31,057 bases of DNA from a virus: IMG/VR virus record IMGVR_UViG_3300048113_000477, positions 1 through 31,057 of that record. One strand, given 5' to 3'. A program made the translations under genes and the position numbers. Shown in pieces: positions 1 to 6,341 of the stretch. The notes beneath the pieces were generated by a model. That model ran no database searches and was not told where the DNA came from. It saw only the letters and a list, made by a program, of their open reading frames with translations. Within the stretch, counting starts at the first letter, position 1. Every line of letters starts with the position of its first letter.

Positions 1-246
1 TTGCGCTAACATATGTTTTTATCTCACAAGGCGTATTACCAATTAGCAGATACGAACCAACGTGACCTGATACAAAGTAACTACTGCTTGCAGTTACAAG
101 AACATTCGTGCCGGACGTAGCCGCAGGATCTAGTGTAACACCACCCTTTTGGAATTTGTAGTAGGGGTGTGTTGGAGAATCATCATTACCATTGTCCTCA
201 AACTCAAACACTTCAGAGACAAAAGTCTTCAACCCAGTCCGGCGAA
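1..246. repeat. Left copy of the terminal overlap (circular closure)
   Basis: These 246 bases recur at 30812-31057 with four differences, at 128 (A/G), 152 (G/A), 212 (T/C) and 224 (A/G). The copy lies inside the tail tubular protein B gene, and the reading frame is continuous across the join. I read it as the overlap of a circular assembly, not as a packaged T7-type terminal repeat, which would normally be non-coding and identical at both ends. The non-redundant circle is then 30,811 bp. Confidence 0.93.
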
Positions 247-691
247 TAAGGCGAGGGGGGAATGTTTCATGGCAGATAATTGTTACATCGCCAGAGGAGG
301 CCATTGTAATTTCTTTTAGTCTTGCCGTTGTCCACGGGCAACTGCTAGAGCCAGACAAGCTAACAGGTGTGGTATCAACCTCACCAGTAGTCGGGTTGAT
401 AAAGAAAATATCGAGGGCATTATTCTTAAAACAAAAGATATACTGCTCGTCATCCGAAAAGATAAACGGCTCAATGCGAATCTCTAACTCGTTTGCAGGA
501 GTTACAGTATCGCTAAACTGATAGATGAACTCACCACCAGCGCGTTTCTTTACACCACCCTCATTGATGATAATAAAGTTACGCACCTTCTGCGCGCCAG
601 CCTGATACACAGCAGCGTCCACACGGGATGTAAAGGATGGGCTAAGTTCGCCAAACTGAAAGCTGTGAAGCGGAATCTTAATCTTCGCCAT
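1..691 (-). CDS. Tail tubular protein B (gp12-like), N-terminal part
   Basis: This is the first 230 codons of the nozzle protein of the short tail. The start ATG at 691 sits in a TAATG overlap with the stop of the upstream tail tubular protein A gene, so the two are translationally coupled. The protein begins MAKIKIPLHSFQFGELSPSF, typical of gp12/phage stabilisation proteins ('F.gGElSP.l..R.D'), followed by 'GGVKKRAGGEFI'. The frame runs off the left edge and continues at 30811-29271 through the terminal overlap, giving 743 aa in total (T7 gp12 is about 794 aa). In T7 this protein forms the distal tail tube and joins the fibres. The truncation is only the contig edge, not a biological break. 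Confidence 0.93.
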   Translation of the reverse strand, partial: MAKIKIPLHSFQFGELSPSFTSRVDAAVYQAGAQKVRNFIIINEGGVKKRAGGEFIYQFSDTVTPANELEIRIEPFIFSDDEQYIFCFKNNALDIFFINPTTGEVDTTPVSLSGSSSCPWTTARLKEITMASSGDVTIICHETFPPRLIRRTGLKTFVSEVFEFEDNGNDDSPTHPYYKFQKGGVTLDPAATSGTNVLVTASSSYFVSGHVGSYLLIGNTPCEIKTYVSA

Positions 692-1278
692 TATGACAGC
701 CTTTCAGTGATAAACCTCGAAGTCGTAAGTTTGCGTGTCGTGTTCTGCTGGCTATCAAGATTGCGGGCTTTTGCCATAAGGTTGTTTGCCTTGATTTCCA
801 TAATCTGTGTCAGACCCTCGTTCCGAGCAATAGAACTTGCAAAGATGGCAGCAAGGGAATACTCGACAGCAAGTGTAAAGTAGGAAGGCCAATCAGACTC
901 ATCTGCACGATAGATGTAATCAGCAATAACCTCATCTTGGTCTGAGGTGTTGGTAAATACTTTGTCGCCGTAGATTGTATGGTTCGTGTTGTTACCATTT
1001 ACAGTAACGGCATTAAGCATCAAAAGGTTAGATGGAAGCTGATAGGCCGCATCAAAGCGTCCAGTCGGCTCATCTGATAAACGACTAAGCTGCGCTTGCT
1101 CAGTAGCAAAACGCCAGCGTGTGTTGCAGAGACTAGCTTGCGCTACGTCTTCATACATATTAACAGCGACCAGTGCCTCTGTTGTATTGTCTTCAAACGA
1201 AGTAATAGGCTCTGCCCCAATAAGGATCAAAGCCCGTGAACAAATGTCGATAGCACTGTTAGCTACTGTGGATGTCAT
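691..1278 (-). CDS. Tail tubular protein A (gp11-like)
   Basis: This 195-aa protein matches the size and style of T7 gp11, which forms the ring between portal and nozzle. The N-terminus 'AIDICSRALILIGAEPITSF' is the characteristic opening of the family ('a.nicN.AL..iG...I.sl'), followed by the conserved 'W.FA..QAqL' (WRFATEQAQL) and 'YQLPSNLL' segments. It starts at an ATG with GAGGTAAGT upstream. It follows the capsid gene after a hairpin and overlaps the start of tail tubular protein B by TAATG. The order capsid, A, B is the same as T7 genes 10-11-12, which supports the call independently of the sequence motifs. Confidence 0.93.
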   Translation of the reverse strand: MTSTVANSAIDICSRALILIGAEPITSFEDNTTEALVAVNMYEDVAQASLCNTRWRFATEQAQLSRLSDEPTGRFDAAYQLPSNLLMLNAVTVNGNNTNHTIYGDKVFTNTSDQDEVIADYIYRADESDWPSYFTLAVEYSLAAIFASSIARNEGLTQIMEIKANNLMAKARNLDSQQNTTRKLTTSRFITERLS

Positions 1279-1290
1279 ACTTACCTCGTC

Positions 1291-1326
1291 AAGAAAGGGG
1301 GGAGCAGCAGTTTCCCACCGCTCCCC
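1291..1326 (-). terminator. Hairpin terminator after the capsid gene
   Basis: Read on the minus strand, GGGGAGC (1326-1320) pairs with GCTCCCC (1305-1299) around a 14-nt loop and is followed by two C and TTTCTT. It lies in the only gap between the capsid stop and the tail tubular A start. T7 has its T-phi terminator at the same place. The U-tract is imperfect, so partial termination (attenuation) is likely, letting some transcription pass into the tail genes. Confidence 0.6.
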
Positions 1327-1334
1327 TACCAGAC

Positions 1335-2147
1335 TTAGTTGTTGTCCAGAACCTCGTAGATGCCGTTATCGTCGATACCGATAGCACCCATGCTCATGTG
1401 AGCAGTGACCAAGTGAGCCACTTTCTGCGGCACATAGTTCACTTCGGTTTGAACATCAGAACCAACACCCAGACCAATAGCAGAGCTGTGGTAGGCAAAG
1501 TTCTTACCGCCAGCAACAGCAGACGTTGAGAAAATCTTGAAGCCCAAGAACTCTTTCATTGTCATGCCGCCAGCAAACGGGAGGTTTTGGTCGCCAACAA
1601 AATCGCTAGATGCGAACTCGTTGATGCTGAACAGGTCAGCGTAACCAGCAGGAGACATTGCAAGATAGCGGTTGCCATCTTCCGGAATGTCAGCAGAACC
1701 CATTGTTTCAAACAGGGTCAGCAAGTCGCCTTTAACCAGCGCGCCAGAAGTGTCAGCAATCTGAGTGCTGTTTGCGCCAGCGTCGAGAGCAGCAACAATC
1801 AACTCGTCAGTCTTACGACCCAGAGCATAAGCAGCCGACTGAGCAACAGCTTGACGTTCGTCAATGTTGGTTTTCAGTTCGTCCAGCTTGTCGATATACT
1901 CAGGTGCGTAGTGATCGGTCAGCGTTGCTGATACGTTGGTGTGTGCGACTTCCATGCCAGTAACATCGCCGTTACGAGACTTGGTGTTAGCAGCACCTTT
2001 ACCAATTTTTTGAAATTTAACAGTAGAACCCGTTACGCCATTAACCTGACGGACAGTGTTACGGAGTTTAGACCCCATACGCTGATACGCCAAATGAACA
2101 TCAGATTCAAACTGCGTGATGAAGGCTTGATCAATAGTATTAGCCAT
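1335..2147 (-). CDS. Major capsid protein
   Basis: This is a 270-aa protein with the layout of podovirus HK97-fold capsid proteins. An N-terminal arm ('ANTIDQAFITQFESDVHLAYQ') is followed by 'VNGVTGSTVKFQKIGKGAAN', then 'LTDHYAPEYIDKLDELKTNID', and a C-terminal region with a hydrophobic 'GLGVGSDVQTEVNYVPQKVA' segment. Two in-frame ATGs lie six bases apart. GGAG sits only 2 nt before the first but 8 nt before the second, so I choose the second (2147). It follows the scaffold gene but is separated from it by a terminator, and it is followed by another hairpin. It is shorter than T7 gp10A (about 345 aa) but within the range of marine podovirus capsids. Confidence 0.92.
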   Translation of the reverse strand: MANTIDQAFITQFESDVHLAYQRMGSKLRNTVRQVNGVTGSTVKFQKIGKGAANTKSRNGDVTGMEVAHTNVSATLTDHYAPEYIDKLDELKTNIDERQAVAQSAAYALGRKTDELIVAALDAGANSTQIADTSGALVKGDLLTLFETMGSADIPEDGNRYLAMSPAGYADLFSINEFASSDFVGDQNLPFAGGMTMKEFLGFKIFSTSAVAGGKNFAYHSSAIGLGVGSDVQTEVNYVPQKVAHLVTAHMSMGAIGIDDNGIYEVLDNN

Positions 2148-2245
2148 TTTCATTCTCCAGTTTAGAAGTTTCAGTTACAATGTCAGGAATGGTTGTCCGT
2201 GCGTTGCATCATCTAGTTATCCGTTTCCGGGCTATCCGCGTATCA

Positions 2246-2275
2246 TCGGGCCTCTAACAAAAGAATAATGCCCGA
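2246..2275. other. Short inverted repeat in capsid leader region
   Basis: TCGGGC (2246-2251) and GCCCGA (2270-2275) form a 6-bp stem around an 18-nt loop. It lies between the scaffold terminator and the capsid gene and overlaps the candidate -10. It could be an operator or a leader hairpin. Nothing further supports it, and the rest of the 210-bp gap shows no ORF or RNA gene that I can recognise. Confidence 0.25.
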
Positions 2276-2293
2276 AACAATGTATTTTAGCAA
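2265..2293 (-). promoter_or_regulatory. Candidate sigma70-like promoter for the capsid gene
   Basis: On the minus strand TTGCTA (2293-2288), a 17-nt spacer and CATTAT (2270-2265) give 4/6 matches at each hexamer. It begins immediately after the U-tract of the upstream terminator. A promoter is expected somewhere here, because otherwise the capsid gene would depend on read-through. The match is modest and the position is inferred. Confidence 0.35.
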
Positions 2294-2296
2294 TAT

Positions 2297-2334
2297 AAAA
2301 AAACACCGCCCCAATCGAAAGAGGGACGGTGTTT
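2297..2334 (-). terminator. Rho-independent terminator between scaffold and capsid genes
   Basis: On the minus strand AAACACCG (2334-2327) pairs with CGGTGTTT (2308-2301). After one mismatch a further CCC/GGG pairing continues the stem, and the structure is followed by an uninterrupted run of seven T (complement of 2297-2303). It begins about 20 nt after the scaffold stop codon. This is the clearest terminator in the window. Confidence 0.85.
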
Positions 2335-2355
2335 AGGAGGGGTCTCGTGTATTAC

Positions 2356-3057
2356 TTATTTATAGAGCTTAGAAAAGCCTTCGTCAACTTGCTTGACAAA
2401 AGCTGCATCGCGTCGGGTGTTATCCCAGTAACGCGGGTCTTTCATCATAGACTCCAACTCAGCCTTGTCGAGAACTGTCGGGGCAGTAATATCGCCACTA
2501 ACAGAAGTGTCAGACATTGCACCCATGAAATGCTCGAGGAGTTCAATACCCTCGGCAGTTTCACCAAGACGCATAATCTCACCACTCAGTTCAGTAGGGA
2601 CATTCTTTTGCGACCACAGTGCCACAGCCTCAATACGAGCCTCGGCGTTGTCACCCAACTTGGCGGACTCAGCGTCAAGGTCGGGCTGGTCAGGCATCAT
2701 ACGAGCCAAACCTTCGTTAAACTCATCCTGAGAGAAACCGTTTTCCCAAGCAAAGTTTGCCCACCAATCTACATTAGGATCATCTGCCAGTTCGTCAGCA
2801 CCCTCTGGAAGGGTGTAGTCACCAGATGATTCAGGGCGATTAGCAAAAGCCTCTTGCTCAATCTCACCCATAATAGACTCGCGTAACTCATCTTGCCCCT
2901 TACCTAACTTGCTCTCTAGGGAGGAATAAGAAGTTACCAAATCTTCTGGCGACTTAAATTTTTCAGGAAGCCACTCAGGGCGGCTGTCTGCTACCTCAGT
3001 TGTTACGGCTTCAGGTGCTTCGGCTTGCGCTTCCACATTATCTGTTGCTTCACTCAT
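2356..3057 (-). CDS. Capsid assembly scaffolding protein
   Basis: This 233-aa, strongly acidic, mostly helical protein carries 'RPEWLPEKFKSPEDLVTSY' near residues 26-45, a sequence typical of T7-like capsid assembly (gp9-like) proteins ('pewLPekF.s.EdL..aY..LE.kl'). The Asp/Glu-rich middle contains 'DWWANFAWENGFSQDEF', and a basic, charged C-terminus ('KDPRYWDNTRRDAAFVKQVDE') probably contacts the coat. It lies directly upstream of the capsid gene, as expected, and overlaps the preceding gene by ATGA. It should guide procapsid assembly and leave the mature head. Confidence 0.88.
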   Translation of the reverse strand: MSEATDNVEAQAEAPEAVTTEVADSRPEWLPEKFKSPEDLVTSYSSLESKLGKGQDELRESIMGEIEQEAFANRPESSGDYTLPEGADELADDPNVDWWANFAWENGFSQDEFNEGLARMMPDQPDLDAESAKLGDNAEARIEAVALWSQKNVPTELSGEIMRLGETAEGIELLEHFMGAMSDTSVSGDITAPTVLDKAELESMMKDPRYWDNTRRDAAFVKQVDEGFSKLYK

Positions 3058-3305
3058 TTACTTTCTACCTTTTCTGCATGGTTAATGCGCCGTTCAATTA
3101 GCGCGACTATAAAGCGTTGACCCTCCAAGTGACGGAGTTCGCCATCGCTAATGCCTCCGCCAGCTACCGCATCTAATGTAATAGAGCGAAGATAACGAAG
3201 AACCTCTTTGCCTGCCGGAGTTCCCAGCAAGGCTTTAATATCCATAGAAATCTTTTCGTCCTCTTTTTGTGGTCGAGGAAAACCATCTACTCCAATATGT
3301 GACAT
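3054..3305 (-). CDS. Small Bbp19-like virion-associated protein
   Basis: This 83-aa protein has a core 'LGTPAGKEVLRYLRSI' followed by 'LRHLEGQRFIVALIERRI'. It matches in outline the small proteins between portal and scaffold genes of many podoviruses (Bbp19 type: 'f.spaG..vL..L', then 'EG.R....I...'). The ATG directly follows the portal stop with no gap, and its own stop overlaps the scaffold start by ATGA. An internal Met at residue 21 also has an upstream purine-rich stretch, so the N-terminus is uncertain. Its function is not established; the Bordetella phage homologue is described as a structural component. Confidence 0.6.
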   Translation of the reverse strand: MSHIGVDGFPRPQKEDEKISMDIKALLGTPAGKEVLRYLRSITLDAVAGGGISDGELRHLEGQRFIVALIERRINHAEKVESK

Positions 3306-4838
3306 CTATACCACACCACCGCCTTGTTGCTGCGCTTGCATTTGCGCTATCATTTGTTGCATCTGTTGAATCTGTTCACGCTCGGCTTCGTCTCTGATTA
3401 GGTTATCAGGAACGCCAAACTTCTTAGCCAAGTAAACCGCTGTCTCTTCTGAGTCGATAAGCAAGTTGACCATCTCCGGCCCGAAGTTTGCACCAACTAC
3501 CTCAAGGAATCTCGCAACAGTTGTGATGTCCTGATTAGACTGGGCTTGCGCCAAGGGAGATACACTCCGAATTTTTACTTCACGACCATTAACTGTTGGG
3601 AGATCAATGCGACCCTGCTTACGCAGAATGTAAACTACACGTTGCAGAATGGGCTGAACCATCTCTGCTTGCAAGCGACCAAAGGCAGAACCAATACGGC
3701 GGCTCAAGTCAGCCATGCGTTCTGCAATCTCGGTAGCCGTGGCGGGTGTCCGGTTCGGATCACCGAGCATATCATTATACAATGCGCGCTTAATGTTCAT
3801 CCGCATGTCGTTAAGAACAAGATTGGCAACATCAAAGCTTCCGGCTGCCGCAACAGGTTGTAACCCATTTGAGCCGGGTGCTTTAGGAATGACAGTCCCC
3901 GGCACAAGATTGATCGTATCGACATTGATAATCCCATCATCGTCCATCTGGTAAATGCCAGAGATAGCCATCTGTGCATTTTCCAATACAAGCTGGATTG
4001 TAAGGTTGGTTGTCTTAATTGCAGACAGAGCGTTTACCAATGGGCCACGACCATATACTTCGCCAGCAGCTTTAGACCAGCGGAAGCAAACAAACGGGTT
4101 GCTGCCCACGCCTTCAAAGGTGTCTTCAAAGATTAACTCGCCATGAGTTTTATCAATGGCGTAGTAGCCGTAACGCTCTTGGTTGGGTTTGTCATACAGG
4201 CGACATACAACCTCAAGAACCTTGCACTTCTCGTCACCCTTGCGGTTAATCATATCCTGCATCTTGGGGGAGAGTTTTGCTTTGGGGTAAACAATCTTTA
4301 TGTCGTTATGGCGAATCTCACGCTCACGATATACATGATCAATGCGGTCATCCGGCCCGTTCTCAAGAACGACCTTTGGAAGGGGGATAGCACTGAAACG
4401 GATTGGGTTTACTGCATCTCCCTCTTCAACCAGCAAGCAACCAGTTCCGACAGCCAAGTCCATGAATGACTCATGCACCTCTTGGGCAAAGTTACTGTTT
4501 GCAAGAATCTCAAAGATATACTCTGTGACTTCATCAAGGCTGTTGTTGATTTCATCTGCTTCTTCTGCGGGAACTTCCGAGCCAGCAACCAAGTCAGACC
4601 AACGAGCGAAGTTAGGAACAAGCCCAGACTGCAAACGAGAGGCAAACTCTTGAACGCCAACTACCGCAGTCTCGTCAAAGATTCGGTCATCACGGCGTTG
4701 ACCCGGCGCATTGAAGTAAAAGCCTTCACGCTGGGGGAGAGCATAGTCGTAACACTCTTGGAAGAGATCTTCAAAGGGAGTGCGTTGAGTTCGCGCAGTC
4801 TCATACTTCTTGATGTAATGTTTAGCTGTTTTGTCCAT
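3306..4838 (-). CDS. Portal protein (head-to-tail connector, T7 gp8 type)
   Basis: This 510-aa protein forms the dodecameric ring at the packaging vertex. Its size (T7 gp8 is 536 aa) and its segments fit the head-tail connector family: 'RTPFEDLFQECYDYALP' near residues 18-34, 'RDDRIFDETAVVGVQEFASRLQSGL' (seen here in parts), the 'YGRGPLVNALSAIKTTN' helix, 'TPATATEIAERMADLSRRIG' and the Gln-rich tail 'QQMQQMIAQMQAQQQ'. It starts in a TAATG overlap with the last of three paralogous small genes. Position between terminase and scaffold is normal. The C-terminal Gln/Met run is low complexity but common in this family. Confidence 0.94.
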   Translation of the reverse strand: MDKTAKHYIKKYETARTQRTPFEDLFQECYDYALPQREGFYFNAPGQRRDDRIFDETAVVGVQEFASRLQSGLVPNFARWSDLVAGSEVPAEEADEINNSLDEVTEYIFEILANSNFAQEVHESFMDLAVGTGCLLVEEGDAVNPIRFSAIPLPKVVLENGPDDRIDHVYREREIRHNDIKIVYPKAKLSPKMQDMINRKGDEKCKVLEVVCRLYDKPNQERYGYYAIDKTHGELIFEDTFEGVGSNPFVCFRWSKAAGEVYGRGPLVNALSAIKTTNLTIQLVLENAQMAISGIYQMDDDGIINVDTINLVPGTVIPKAPGSNGLQPVAAAGSFDVANLVLNDMRMNIKRALYNDMLGDPNRTPATATEIAERMADLSRRIGSAFGRLQAEMVQPILQRVVYILRKQGRIDLPTVNGREVKIRSVSPLAQAQSNQDITTVARFLEVVGANFGPEMVNLLIDSEETAVYLAKKFGVPDNLIRDEAEREQIQQMQQMIAQMQAQQQGGGVV

Positions 4839-5275
4839 TATCCAAAATACCTTTGAAAAAATCCAGCACCACCAGCAGGGCTAGATATAAGAGAAGCTTT
4901 ACCGCGCTTGCGTGTCATTGCAGCAATGCCCTCTTCTACAGTAGTCTTACGTTTACGCCGTATTGCTTGAAGTTCGCCTTGCTTTTTAACATCGCTTAAC
5001 AAACCCTTTTTTGCTTCTTCGACTTCGAGTTTGGCTTTTTGTGCAAGGTCACGATATTTTTCAACGCTACCGCCGCCACCAAGTTTTCTCAAAGCACCAC
5101 CGATGCCACGTTTCTTTTTTCTTAATGTAGATTGATAACGCATTTGCGCATCAAAAGCTTTTTTACGAGCAGTTTCGTAATGCTCAATAGTGCGTGGATC
5201 AACCCCAGCAGCGCGCGCCTCCCTAAGAAACGTCCGCCTTTTTCTCATTGCCTTTAATGCGTTGTCAAATGCCAT
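4838..5275 (-). CDS. Tandem paralogue 3 of a basic family with KRGKASLLS/GGAGFFQRYF ending
   Basis: This is a 145-aa, very basic protein, last of three adjacent paralogues between terminase and portal. Visible elements are 'AGVDPRTIEHYE' at residues 23-34, a Lys-rich middle, 'IRRKRK' and a C-terminal block (about 122-145) 'RKRGKASLISS' then 'AGGAGFFQRYFG'. All genes in the set are chained by TAATG overlaps. I do not recognise a named family. Many podoviruses carry a small protein near the portal ending in a Gly-Arg-Ala-Ser-Thr-rich motif, and this may be a version of it, so a virion or packaging-vertex role is possible. The basic character would also allow DNA binding. Confidence 0.82.
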   Translation of the reverse strand: MAFDNALKAMRKRRTFLREARAAGVDPRTIEHYETARKKAFDAQMRYQSTLRKKKRGIGGALRKLGGGGSVEKYRDLAQKAKLEVEEAKKGLLSDVKKQGELQAIRRKRKTTVEEGIAAMTRKRGKASLISSPAGGAGFFQRYFG

Positions 5276-5745
5276 TATGTAAAATACCTCTGAAAGAAAC
5301 CAGCACCACCAGCTTCGCCGGACAATAAGGATGCCTTGCCTCGTTTACGCTGCATACCAACAGTAGCTTGCTCTACCGCCTTCTCTCTGCGGCGACGAAT
5401 TTCTTGAAACTCAGGTTGCTTTTGGACATCAGACTTAAGTTGTCCGCGCAAATCAGATGCAAGAGAACCAACAGTCTCGCCAAGCCCTTTCAGTTTTGAA
5501 GAATAATAAGAGCCAACCGCGCCGGGACTGCGCGATTTTTTTCGTATTTCTTTTGCTTCGGAATATGCTTTCTCAGACTCTTTCCTAAAGTGAGAAATAG
5601 TTCGAGGGTCAACGCCAGCCGAAGCTGCTTCCTTAAATAAAGATTCAGGAACAGAGTAAGATGCAACAAAAGCAGCTTGTCTTTGTTTAGCTGCTAAAGC
5701 TTGACGCTCTCTCTGTCGTTTTTGTGCTGGCTGAGATAATCCCAT
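5275..5745 (-). CDS. Tandem paralogue 2 of the KRGKASLLS/GGAGFFQRYF family
   Basis: This is a 156-aa basic protein. 'AGVDPRTISHF' lies at residues 43-53, compared with 23-33 in its neighbour. 'QPEFQEIRRRREKAVEQAT' precedes the C-terminal block 'RKRGKASLLSG' plus 'AGGAGFFQRYFT' (133-156). The final residue is T where both paralogues have G. The N-terminus is rich in Gln, Lys and Arg. It has TAATG overlaps on both sides. The preserved ends with divergent middles suggest the C-terminus is a functional handle, for example for membrane, portal or partner docking. This is inference. Confidence 0.82.
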   Translation of the reverse strand: MGLSQPAQKRQRERQALAAKQRQAAFVASYSVPESLFKEAASAGVDPRTISHFRKESEKAYSEAKEIRKKSRSPGAVGSYYSSKLKGLGETVGSLASDLRGQLKSDVQKQPEFQEIRRRREKAVEQATVGMQRKRGKASLLSGEAGGAGFFQRYFT

Positions 5746-6341
5746 TATCCAAAATACCTTTGAAAAAAGCCAGCACCGCCAGCTTGACTTGAAAGAAGTG
5801 ACGCTTTGCCACGTTTGCGTGTCATGCCAATAGTAGCTTGCTCTACAGCTTTTTCTCTAGCACGACGAATACCCACCAAGTTTGCTTGCCGTGCAGCATC
5901 AGAAGCCAAGACATCTTTTGACTCTTGGGTTTGTTTAGCAACAGCAGCTTCGCGTTTTGCCTTCGATGTGGTTCTTGTTCGTTTTATTTTTGGTTTGGTG
6001 TAAGCCGAAACCAGATTGGCTGTCATAGCCTCGATTGTTCTAGGGTCAGACCCCGCAGCCATAGCCTCGGCTATTTGCGGTTGACCAATTTTTGCCAACT
6101 CTGCTTGATAACCTTTTGTAAAACGCTCCGCAGTTTCTTGCCTTGTTAACGCACGGCTACCCCTATACTGCCCCGGCACAGAAACCCTGTATGTAGGAGC
6201 AGCAACTCGACTAAAAATTGCCTCGGAAACTCGCGGGTCAATGCCCTCTGCCAAACTAAGTTCGGAAATAAGGCTCTTTTTTGCTTTAGCCTGAGACTCT
6301 CTGACTCTTTTCTGGCTTGCAGCTGAACTGGGTGGCGGCAT
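5745..6341 (-). CDS. Tandem paralogue 1 of the KRGKASLLS/GGAGFFQRYF family
   Basis: At 198 aa this is the longest of the three, and it directly follows TerL (TAATG overlap). It carries two copies of the DPR motif: 'EGIDPRVSEAI' (about 32-42) and 'AGSDPRTIEAM' (about 96-106). The shorter paralogues carry one each, so the length difference looks like an internal duplication. 'IRRAREKAVEQATIGM' leads into the C-terminal block 'RKRGKASLLSS' plus 'AGGAGFFQRYFG' (175-198). No enzyme motif is visible. Function is unknown; its place between terminase and portal points to the head vertex. Confidence 0.82.
   Translation of the reverse strand: MPPPSSAASQKRVRESQAKAKKSLISELSLAEGIDPRVSEAIFSRVAAPTYRVSVPGQYRGSRALTRQETAERFTKGYQAELAKIGQPQIAEAMAAGSDPRTIEAMTANLVSAYTKPKIKRTRTTSKAKREAAVAKQTQESKDVLASDAARQANLVGIRRAREKAVEQATIGMTRKRGKASLLSSQAGGAGFFQRYFG

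Larger units (their letters stand above)
4838..5826. repeat. Three dispersed copies of a coding repeat (3' ends of the paralogues)
   Basis: The 3' ends of the three genes start at 4838, 5275 and 5745. Each is similar at DNA level over about 75-80 bases, e.g. plus-strand AAAATACCT followed by GAAA and CCAGCACC.CCAGC in each. The first and third copies are nearly identical over the first 25 bases. This supports gene duplication or repeated conversion within the phage lineage. Confidence 0.8.

Noticed and set aside
1-246. True direct terminal repeat of a T7-like linear genome
   Set aside because: The copies are in the middle of a coding gene, the frame continues over the join, and the copies are not identical.
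2160-2296. tRNA or structured RNA in the capsid leader
   Set aside because: Only a short 6-bp stem is visible; no cloverleaf, T-loop consensus or CCA end.
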